Below, one piece after another: positions 9,632 through 16,042 of a DNA stretch of 64,000 nt. The position numbers and the translations under genes were made by a program. Source of the stretch: Flavobacteriales bacterium (GTDB lineage Bacteria; Bacteroidota; Bacteroidia; Flavobacteriales_D; Sanyastnellaceae); contig JAQWFN010000003.1 of NCBI GenBank assembly GCA_029238785.1, forward strand, positions 20,010 through 84,009. The letters run 5' to 3'. The notes beneath the pieces are model-generated. The model was given only the letters and a program-made list of their open reading frames with translations. It had not been told where the DNA came from and did no database searches. How positions within the stretch are numbered: position 1 is the stretch's first letter; the number at the start of each line of letters is the position of its first letter.

Positions 9632-10332
9632 ACACGCCCACAGTAAAATACCGCGATCTTGGCCGCATTGATTATAAGGAGTGTTGGGATTACCAAGAGC
9701 AGCTCTTTAAAGAAATTGTAGATCAAAAGATCTTCAACAGAAACCACCCGGAAGCTGCTAAAATTACTGAAAACGTCCTGCTTTTTGTGGAGCACACCCC
9801 GGTGTTTACCCTTGGGAAAAGTGGTGTTGAAACTAACCTTCTCGCTAGTGATGAAGAATTGAATCATCGAGGCGCGAGCTATTACAAAATCAACCGGGGC
9901 GGTGATATTACCTACCACGGTCCGGGACAAGTTGTAGGATATCCCATATTTGATCTCGACCACTTTTTTACCGACATCCACAAATACCTTCGCTACCTCG
10001 AAGAAGCCATTATTCTGACCATTGCCGATTACGGAATTGCAGGTGAGCGTGTAGATGGATTAACCGGAGTTTGGGTAGATGGTCAGCACCCCGAGAAGGC
10101 AAGAAAAATTGCTGCTCTTGGTGTAAAGTGCAGCCGTTGGGTAACCATGCACGGTTTTGCCCTAAACGTGAATACAGATTTAAGCTTTTTCGACCTCATC
10201 GTTCCTTGTGGAATTGATGATAAGGCCGTTACCTCCATTGAAAAAGAACTTGGTGCTCCGGTAGATGAGGCTGAAGTGAAAGCAAAACTCTTGCTCAACC
10301 TTCAGAATGTTTTTGATTTCGAAATTGCCTAA
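9628..10332 (+). CDS. lipB: Octanoyl-[acyl carrier protein]:protein N-octanoyltransferase
   Basis: Transfers octanoate from ACP to the lipoyl domains of 2-oxoacid dehydrogenases and GcvH, the first step of endogenous lipoate synthesis. The 234 residues carry the LipB signature GGDITYHGPGQVVGYP (91-106), the catalytic Lys160 in RKIAALG and the acyl-accepting Cys194 in VPCGI. Length is normal for LipB. It is coupled to the preceding isomerase gene by an ATGA overlap. The lipA gene is not next to it. Confidence 0.96.
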   Translation: MNTPTVKYRDLGRIDYKECWDYQEQLFKEIVDQKIFNRNHPEAAKITENVLLFVEHTPVFTLGKSGVETNLLASDEELNHRGASYYKINRGGDITYHGPGQVVGYPIFDLDHFFTDIHKYLRYLEEAIILTIADYGIAGERVDGLTGVWVDGQHPEKARKIAALGVKCSRWVTMHGFALNVNTDLSFFDLIVPCGIDDKAVTSIEKELGAPVDEAEVKAKLLLNLQNVFDFEIA

Positions 10333-10345
10333 AACAGCACGTCTT

Positions 10346-11179
10346 CTAGAAAGAAACCGTTGTCTTTCTGCGAACCATTCGTTTTGTTCCTTTCACACAA
10401 ACCTGTAGCACTTGTTCTGCTGCGTAGTTGTCGCCCAGCAATTCAGATTTTTTCCAAAACTCACAGGCTTCTTCTTGTTGATGTAAAGCAAACTTCGTAT
10501 TCCCTAAGTAGAACAATGCCTCTGCCAACAGCTCGTCTTCCTTTTGAACGATTTCAGTTAGTAGCTCTTCCGCTGCTTCATAATGAAACATTTCGTATTG
10601 TGCGATGGCGATGTTCAGTTTACTCCGCGTAAAGTCTGGCTTAAGATCAAGGCAATGCTCAAAGGTTTCAAGCGCCGAAATCATTTTATTCTGCTCCAGG
10701 TAAACTGCAGCTTTCAGGTAGTGCGCCTCCATGTATCGAGGGTCGATTTCAATGGCTTTATTTAAATGAAATAGTGCCTCTCGGAGGTTATTGTCGATGT
10801 AATCCACAGCGGCCAAGTAATAATGCACCTTCTTGTCGTCAGGCTCAAGCGTGTAGTAGCGCAAAAGATCGTCTTCTGCTCCCATGGTAATTTCCAAAGT
10901 AGTGAGGCAAATTCCCCGGTGAAGAAATAAATTGGCTTCATCATAACCCGCATCTTCAGCCGCATAATAATACGTTAAGGCTGAATCGAGCATGTCCAAT
11001 TTGTGATAACAATCGGCCAAAAGCATTAAGTTTTCAGGCAGCTCTCGTTCGTTAATGGCACGCATGGCTTGGCGGTATTCGCCTTCTTCGTAGAGGATTC
11101 GGGCATCATCAGATGCACCTTGAGCATTGGCCAAAGAAATAAAGCCAAAAAATAAAGCAAGAGTTAGGTACAATTTCAT
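10346..11179 (-). CDS. Exported tetratricopeptide-repeat protein
   Basis: A 277-residue protein with a signal peptide ending around SLANAQ, followed by a run of TPR helices (for example YMEAHYLKAAVYLEQNK and AEALFYLGNTKFALHQ) covering most of its length. It has no enzymatic domain and is probably a periplasmic scaffold for protein-protein contacts. It is convergent with lipB (13-base gap) and divergent from the serine hydrolase gene (47-base gap), so it looks monocistronic. The partner is unknown. Confidence 0.8.
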   Translation of the reverse strand: MKLYLTLALFFGFISLANAQGASDDARILYEEGEYRQAMRAINERELPENLMLLADCYHKLDMLDSALTYYYAAEDAGYDEANLFLHRGICLTTLEITMGAEDDLLRYYTLEPDDKKVHYYLAAVDYIDNNLREALFHLNKAIEIDPRYMEAHYLKAAVYLEQNKMISALETFEHCLDLKPDFTRSKLNIAIAQYEMFHYEAAEELLTEIVQKEDELLAEALFYLGNTKFALHQQEEACEFWKKSELLGDNYAAEQVLQVCVKGTKRMVRRKTTVSF

Positions 11180-11226
11180 ACTTACTTATACTCAAAAATC
11201 GATAAAAGGTTTCTTAATTTAAGGCC

Positions 11227-12381
11227 ATGAAGCGACTCCAACGCACCTTTTTTTTCGTCCTCCTCATTCTCCTTGTGATATACGCCTCACTGGCCTTGAC
11301 GGGTAACGGACATATTCTCGAGGGGATCCCTCAAACGTATTTTCGCGGGGTAAACAAACCCGATATTGATGACTTGCCCTTCAGTGATGTGCGAGAAATT
11401 CCAGTTGGTGAAGCACAAGCCTGGCCCAAGAGCAGTGCTTACAATCGTTTTAAGCTAAGTGATGAGCTCCTCGAAAAGCACGAGAAATATGAAAGCACTG
11501 CCTTCCTCATTATTGAAAACGACAGCCTCTTATTTGAGCAATATTGGGGACAAGGAGGCGTGGATGTTTTAAGCAATTCATTCAGTATGGCGAAAAGCTT
11601 CACAGCCATGTCGATTGGAGTGGCGGTGGATCAAGGTCTGCTTAAAACGAGCGACCCGGTGGGCAATTATTTGCCTCGTTTTAAACAAGGACTTAACGCC
11701 GAATTGAGCATCAAAGAACTGCTTCAAATGTCGAGTGGAATTAACTTTGGTGAGAGTTACACAAATCCTTTTGGATATCAGGCCAAGTCGTATTACAACG
11801 ACGATTTAATTGGACTAACGAAAGATTATTTGGTGAGCAAAACTCCGGGCACATTTTGGGAATACCAGGGGGGCAATACCGTCATTCTGAGTGAACTTTT
11901 AGAAAAGGAAACCGGTGTTCGTTTGAGTCACTATTTTGGGGAAAACATCTGGAGTAAAATTGGGGCCGAGCACGCGGCCTATTGGGGATTGGATGATGCC
12001 GACGGAATGGAAAAAGCATTTTCTGCCGTTTACGCTACCGCAAGAGACTTTGCGCGAATTGGTCAGTTGTATCTGAATGATGGCCAGTGGAAGGGAACTC
12101 AAATCTTATCACCCGCTTTTATTCAAGAAAGCATACAGCCATGTGACGCACCAGACAAAGATGGCCTTCCTGCAAACCACTATGGCTATCAATGGTGGCT
12201 GGGTGAATTTGAAGGTGACAAAATATTTATGTGTATTGGCATGCGCGGACAGTACATTATTTGTCAGCCCAGCAAAAGTCGGGTTGTTGTTCGCCTTGGT
12301 CATACCCGACCTGAAACTAAAGTGGATCGTTTACCTGAAGATTTATTTTGGTGGCTTGGGGCTGAGTTGACTCCGCAATAA
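11227..12381 (+). CDS. Serine hydrolase of the beta-lactamase/class C family
   Basis: A 384-residue protein with an N-terminal hydrophobic anchor or signal (about 7-25). It has the class C beta-lactamase/esterase fold signature: the SxxK nucleophile motif S120-M-A-K123, a tyrosine motif at YQGGN (213-217) in place of a perfect YxN, and a C-terminal GMRGQY segment where the family has its KTG/HxG triad. Relatives include 6-aminohexanoate-dimer hydrolase and assorted esterases and D-amino peptidases. Substrate cannot be assigned. It probably acts in the periplasm or on the membrane surface. Confidence 0.85.
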   Translation: MKRLQRTFFFVLLILLVIYASLALTGNGHILEGIPQTYFRGVNKPDIDDLPFSDVREIPVGEAQAWPKSSAYNRFKLSDELLEKHEKYESTAFLIIENDSLLFEQYWGQGGVDVLSNSFSMAKSFTAMSIGVAVDQGLLKTSDPVGNYLPRFKQGLNAELSIKELLQMSSGINFGESYTNPFGYQAKSYYNDDLIGLTKDYLVSKTPGTFWEYQGGNTVILSELLEKETGVRLSHYFGENIWSKIGAEHAAYWGLDDADGMEKAFSAVYATARDFARIGQLYLNDGQWKGTQILSPAFIQESIQPCDAPDKDGLPANHYGYQWWLGEFEGDKIFMCIGMRGQYIICQPSKSRVVVRLGHTRPETKVDRLPEDLFWWLGAELTPQ

Positions 12382-12455
12382 GTACTTATTTTTTGTTCTC
12401 CCTGAAGCTTGACCTTTAAGCTAAGTGCTTTCGAATCTTCTCTTAAATTTGCAGC

Positions 12456-12860
12456 ATGAAGAAAGACATTAATCCGCCAGCGGTAAAAGACATTGCCATG
12501 GCCGTTGTTCCTGAGCTGAACGAATTGAACGAAACCGTTTACAACGTGTATTTCATCAACCTAAAAGATGATGATCTTGAGGGGGTATTGGTGAGCAGCA
12601 GGGGTTATGGAGAGATTAAAGGAGAGAAAGTAAACACCTCAGAGCTTCGTCATTTCCTCGATGTTGTTCCGGCCAAAAGCTACCGAAAGATTGAACCAAT
12701 TATTGAAGATGTTTTTGTTTTGAGCAATCAATACTGGGTGAGTTTTTATGAGAACAAGGTGATGTCTGACAAGAAATACGTTTTTGTTGCCGGCAGCATT
12801 GACCAGAAAAACTTTACAGATGTGCCTTTGATTGGCATACCTGGAGTCGTGATCTCTTGA
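12456..12860 (+). CDS. Conserved hypothetical protein
   Basis: A 134-residue soluble protein without signal peptide or membrane segment. It has a mixed alpha/beta pattern and several tyrosines and tryptophans (VYNVYFIN, NQYWVSFYEN). I recognise it only as a type of conserved small protein seen in Bacteroidota and cannot give it a function. It is a single gene ending at a bidirectional terminator shared with the peroxiredoxin operon. Confidence 0.7.
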   Translation: MKKDINPPAVKDIAMAVVPELNELNETVYNVYFINLKDDDLEGVLVSSRGYGEIKGEKVNTSELRHFLDVVPAKSYRKIEPIIEDVFVLSNQYWVSFYENKVMSDKKYVFVAGSIDQKNFTDVPLIGIPGVVIS

Positions 12861-12897
12861 GTGCCGATTTAAGTCTGTCAACTAAAAAAGATGAAAC

Positions 12898-12930
12898 AAA
12901 AAGCCCCTCACCAGAAGTGAAGGGCTTTTT
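12898..12930. terminator. Bidirectional rho-independent terminator
   Basis: A hairpin with stem AAGCCCcTCAC / GTGAaGGGCTT around a CAGAA loop, with an A-run on the left and a T-run on the right. It can therefore terminate the small gene on the left and the peroxiredoxin-thioredoxin operon coming from the right. Confidence 0.85.
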
Positions 12931-12948
12931 AATGATTGAGAAGAACTT

Positions 12949-13206
12949 TTACTTGTCGATAGAACCCACCACCCGTTTCATAAAGGCGTTCATGGCCTCT
13001 TTTTTAGGTGTGCCATTAGCGATTTCTTTCTGTACTTCAAGTGCTCCATACATGTTGGAAAGCAACTCTCCGATGACATCAAGTTCTTCGTCTTTTAGCG
13101 ACTCCAATTCAGTGAGGTGCTCGAGCACATCGATGGCTTCTACTAGGTAGTCCTCATCGGTTTTCTCAATGAATTCTTGCAGGTGTTTAATTACTGGTAA
13201 CCTCAT
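12949..13206 (-). CDS. DUF6952-like small protein of the peroxiredoxin operon
   Basis: An 85-residue, mostly helical acidic protein beginning at ATG 13206 (MRLPVIKH); a TTG two codons earlier is the only alternative. The core LKDEELDVIGELLSNMYGALEV and the tail TPKKEAMNAFMKRVVGSIDK look strongly conserved from what I recall of the family in Flavobacteriia. It overlaps the thioredoxin gene by 20 bases and is the last gene of a peroxiredoxin-thioredoxin operon, which suggests a role in thiol-peroxide handling. No cysteine is present, so it is more likely an adaptor or regulator than a redox enzyme. The family name is from memory. Confidence 0.75.
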   Translation of the reverse strand: MRLPVIKHLQEFIEKTDEDYLVEAIDVLEHLTELESLKDEELDVIGELLSNMYGALEVQKEIANGTPKKEAMNAFMKRVVGSIDK

Positions 13207-13501
13207 CAACAAATGATTTTAAGACTTCAGCCTTGTTGGTTTGAATTTGTTTCGCAAGCGCTCCGTTGCTGAATGCAGCGAAGGTTGGTAGGTTGTCAAC
13301 GTTCGCTAACTGACGAGAGTTTGGAAATTTCTCTGCGTCAACAACAACGAAAACAACATCGCCGTGCTCACTGGCCATTTTCTTGAATTTCGGCTTCATA
13401 ATTCTGCAGTTTCCACACCATCCGGCGCTGTACTGAACAATTACTTTTCCGTTTTCTTGAACCAACTGACTCAAATTGTCTTGATCTAGTTCTTGCAACA
13501 T
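13187..13501 (-). CDS. Thioredoxin-family protein
   Basis: A 104-residue cytoplasmic thioredoxin-fold protein with active site W28-C-G-N-C32, a variant of WCGPC in which Asn replaces Pro, and the cis-Pro motif NLPTFAAF. It lies 12 bases downstream of the peroxiredoxin gene in the same operon, so it is the likely dedicated reductant of that peroxidase. The C29/C32 pair would reduce the peroxiredoxin disulfide and itself be reduced by thioredoxin reductase encoded elsewhere. The Asn in the CxxC suggests a redox potential different from housekeeping thioredoxin (inference). Confidence 0.92.
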   Translation of the reverse strand: MLQELDQDNLSQLVQENGKVIVQYSAGWCGNCRIMKPKFKKMASEHGDVVFVVVDAEKFPNSRQLANVDNLPTFAAFSNGALAKQIQTNKAEVLKSFVDEVTSN

Positions 13502-13513
13502 AATTTCTGTTTT

Positions 13514-14149
13514 TTAGTGTGAAGCCAAGTAGCTCGCTACACCATCGCGGTTCGCAGACATAGCGTCTTTGCCTTCTTCCCAGTTTGCTGGACAAACCTC
13601 ACCGTGTGTTTGAACGTGAGTGTATGCATCAATCAAACGAAGAAATTCGTTTACGTTTCTTCCAAGAGGCATGTGGTTAATTCCTTCGTGGAATACGGTT
13701 CCTGTTTCATCAATCAAGTAAGTAGCACGATAAGTGACATAATCACCATGGATGATGTCTGCATTCAACTCCTCGTTGTACTCCACTGCGCTAACGTCAA
13801 GAATATTCAAAATCGACGCTAGGTTGCGGTTGCTATCTGCAATCAAGTTATAGGTAACACCTTCAATTCCACCGTTGTCTTTTGCCGTGTTCAACCAAGC
13901 GAAGTGTACTTCTGCTGTATCGCAAGATGCACCAATAACAATGGTGTTTCTTTTATCGAATTCACCCAAAGCTTCTTGGAATGCGTGAAGCTCAGTAGGA
14001 CAAACAAAAGTGAAGTCTTTTGGGTACCAAAAAAGCAATACTTTCTTTTTGTTCTTTACTGCTTCTTCGAGAACGTTAATTTTAATGGTATCTCCCATTT
14101 CATTCATGGCCGATACTTCCAAGTTAGGGAATTTCTTTCCTGTGAACAT
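13514..14149 (-). CDS. 2-Cys peroxiredoxin (AhpC/TSA family)
   Basis: A 211-residue peroxidase that reduces H2O2 and organic peroxides. Peroxidatic Cys50 is in DFTFVCPTEL and resolving Cys186 is in HGEVCPANW, the arrangement of typical 2-Cys peroxiredoxins. It is the first gene of a three-gene operon with thioredoxin and a DUF6952-like protein, and is transcribed divergently from oxyR over a 110-base control region. That arrangement fits peroxide-induced expression through OxyR. A TAATTTTG -7 box is 41 bases upstream of the ATG. Confidence 0.95.
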   Translation of the reverse strand: MFTGKKFPNLEVSAMNEMGDTIKINVLEEAVKNKKKVLLFWYPKDFTFVCPTELHAFQEALGEFDKRNTIVIGASCDTAEVHFAWLNTAKDNGGIEGVTYNLIADSNRNLASILNILDVSAVEYNEELNADIIHGDYVTYRATYLIDETGTVFHEGINHMPLGRNVNEFLRLIDAYTHVQTHGEVCPANWEEGKDAMSANRDGVASYLASH

Positions 14150-14189
14150 GTTCGTTGTTTTTTTGCGTGTTTAACTTACAATGATGACA

Positions 14190-14197
14190 CAAAATTA
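14190..14197 (-). promoter_or_regulatory. Candidate -7 box of peroxiredoxin operon promoter
   Basis: On the minus strand this reads TAATTTTG (TAnnTTTG consensus), 41 bases from the peroxiredoxin ATG. The putative OxyR site lies immediately upstream (14211-14254), where an activator would contact RNA polymerase. Confidence 0.5.
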
Positions 14198-14210
14198 CAC
14201 GACTTGTTTC

Positions 14211-14254
14211 ATAGAACCTAATTATACTATTTATACCTTTGTTAGATATTATCT
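14211..14254. promoter_or_regulatory. OxyR-operator-like region between peroxiredoxin operon and oxyR
   Basis: The segment contains quarter-sites spaced like the enteric OxyR operator (ATAG-N7-CTAT-N7-ATAG): ATAG at 14211, TTAT at 14222 and ATAC at 14233, each at exact spacing with zero or one mismatch. A fourth expected site is not matched. The near-palindrome AGATATTATCT (14244-14254) sits at its right end. It overlaps the oxyR -7 box, as expected for autoregulation. This is a motif match only. Confidence 0.4.
14234..14241 (+). promoter_or_regulatory. Candidate -7 box of oxyR promoter
   Basis: TACCTTTG matches TAnnTTTG and lies 18 bases before the oxyR ATG at 14260, giving a very short leader. 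It is embedded in the putative OxyR operator. Confidence 0.5.
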
Positions 14255-14259
14255 ATGAG

Positions 14260-15198
14260 ATGAATCTAAACCAATTGAAATATGTTATGGCGGTGCATGA
14301 ACACCGTCATTTTGGTAGGGCCGCTGAGCACTGTGATGTTACGCAGGCCACGCTTAGCGCAATGATCAAGAAGTTGGAAGAAGAGCTGGGGCTTGTTTTG
14401 TTTGACCGTGATAAGCAACCCACAGTAATTACAGAAGCTGGACTACAGGTGGTAAAAATTGCCAAAGACATGCTTGCCAAGCAACAAGAACTGCTCGATT
14501 TGAGCAAAAACACGAGCACGAACTTAAAAGGAACATTCAAATTGGGCATTATTCCCACAGTGGCGAACGCTCTCCTTCCGCTGATTTTGCCTTCGCTGCT
14601 CGAACAGCACCCTGAACTTGAACTCACCATTGCGGAAATCACGACGGAAGAAATCATCCACCGACTAAAAGAAGACCGCATCGACCTTGGAATATTGGCC
14701 ACACCGCTTGAAGAAGAGGAATTGGAGGAAAACATTCTCTACTATGAAACCATGATGGTTTACGGAGTGAGTGATCCAAAGAAAAAATTCATCGCCCCAA
14801 AAGATGTTCAGGATGAAAAAGTTTGGCTTTTAGAAGAAGGAAATTGTTTCAGAAACCAAAGCATGACCATTTGCGACATCCAAGAAAAGAGCAACTACCC
14901 CAACAAGCTTCACTTTGAAGGAAGCTCCTTTGATACCCTTCTCAATCTCAGTGATCATTTTGGGGGCATCACCCTGGTGCCCGAGCTCTACTACAATTTA
15001 ATGTCTGAAAGCAAGCAAGAGCGAACCCGAATGTTCAAAGCGCCCTATCCTGTTCGAGAGATTAGTGCAGTTTATTATCGGCCCTTTGCAAAAAAGAACA
15101 GCATTGACCTTTTGTCTGAACACATCAAAAAGCTCATTACGCCGCGATTAATAAGCACTACCCTACCTAAAAAGGACTTGTCTATCATTGGAATTTGA
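14260..15198 (+). CDS. oxyR: Hydrogen-peroxide-sensing LysR-type regulator OxyR
   Basis: A 312-residue LysR-family activator. The N-terminal winged helix (about 1-60, with FGRAAEHCDVTQATLSAMIKK as helix-turn-helix) is followed by a LysR substrate-binding fold. The redox pair of OxyR is present: Cys196 in EEGNCFRNQ and Cys205 eight residues later in SMTIC, matching Cys199/Cys208 of E. coli OxyR. That pair distinguishes it from generic LysR proteins. ATG at 14260 is chosen because translation then begins MNLNQLKYV, the normal LysR start. It is divergent from the peroxiredoxin operon, its likely main target. Confidence 0.93.
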   Translation: MNLNQLKYVMAVHEHRHFGRAAEHCDVTQATLSAMIKKLEEELGLVLFDRDKQPTVITEAGLQVVKIAKDMLAKQQELLDLSKNTSTNLKGTFKLGIIPTVANALLPLILPSLLEQHPELELTIAEITTEEIIHRLKEDRIDLGILATPLEEEELEENILYYETMMVYGVSDPKKKFIAPKDVQDEKVWLLEEGNCFRNQSMTICDIQEKSNYPNKLHFEGSSFDTLLNLSDHFGGITLVPELYYNLMSESKQERTRMFKAPYPVREISAVYYRPFAKKNSIDLLSEHIKKLITPRLISTTLPKKDLSIIGI

Positions 15199-15266
15199 GC
15201 CCCTTTTAATTTCGGAATAAATCTGTGAGAAATGGTTGGTACAATTTGTTCATCTTTGGATTCTGA

Positions 15267-15962
15267 ATGAAGACCAGCGAAACTGCCATATTGTTTTTCA
15301 GCCGAAGCGTAGGCGCGGAAGCTAAAGCCAAGTTGTGGATTAAATCCAAGAAATCTGCGCTCATCAACCGCAGCATTTCTAGAACGCTCATCAAGCACAC
15401 CAAGTCTGTTCTTGACGGCAGCGGCTTGACGGTTTTTCATTTTGATGAGCACCAACAAATTGGTGATTCTTTTGGCGAACGCTTTGCCCATGCCTTCCAA
15501 GCAATTTTTGACTTGGGTTACAGCAATGTAATCGCACTTGGTAACGACACGCCAAACTTGGAACACTTGTCTTGGAAAGCACTTCAAAACGAGCTCCAGA
15601 AAAACAAAACGATTCTTGGTCCGAACGAAAGAGGTGGCGCTTATCTCATTGGTCTAAACAAAGCCCTTTTCGATTTCAAAACCTTTTGTTCCTTGCCTTG
15701 GCAATGCGAACAGCTCTTTGAGACCCTTCAAGGCTATTTTGGAGCAGACATCCACGTGCTCAGCGAACAGATCGACCTCAACACCAAACAAGATTTATTG
15801 GCTGTACTCAGCCGTTTGAAGTCGGGTATTGGCTTGTTGCACACCTTGCGCTTGGCCCTAGGATTGGTGCTTCATCACGGTCAAAACACCCAAGACCTTT
15901 CGCTTTCATTGAGTCTTCCAAAAAGCGACCATCACCGTGGTCCGCCCATTGTTATTTGCTAA
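15267..15962 (+). CDS. DUF2064 family (glycosyltransferase-A-like) protein
   Basis: A 231-residue cytoplasmic protein resembling the DUF2064/TIGR04282 group, a nucleotide-diphospho-sugar-transferase-like fold. Two family segments can be seen: ALGNDTPNL in place of the usual GSDCPGL, and ILGPNERGGAYLIGL in place of GPAEDGGYYLIGL. The acidic residue of the second segment is shifted (NERGG versus AEDGG), so metal binding may differ. This family is often found near radical SAM proteins; here one lies 7 kb downstream beyond the TonB/ABC genes. It follows oxyR by 68 bases and precedes the TonB receptor by 80. Function unknown. Confidence 0.7.
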   Translation: MKTSETAILFFSRSVGAEAKAKLWIKSKKSALINRSISRTLIKHTKSVLDGSGLTVFHFDEHQQIGDSFGERFAHAFQAIFDLGYSNVIALGNDTPNLEHLSWKALQNELQKNKTILGPNERGGAYLIGLNKALFDFKTFCSLPWQCEQLFETLQGYFGADIHVLSEQIDLNTKQDLLAVLSRLKSGIGLLHTLRLALGLVLHHGQNTQDLSLSLSLPKSDHHRGPPIVIC

Positions 15963-16042
15963 GGCAAACCCTCGATTAATCCCAAATCAACATCAACTTA
16001 CACTTCGGTCGGGCGCATGCTCTGGCCTTTAATTCATTTTAC

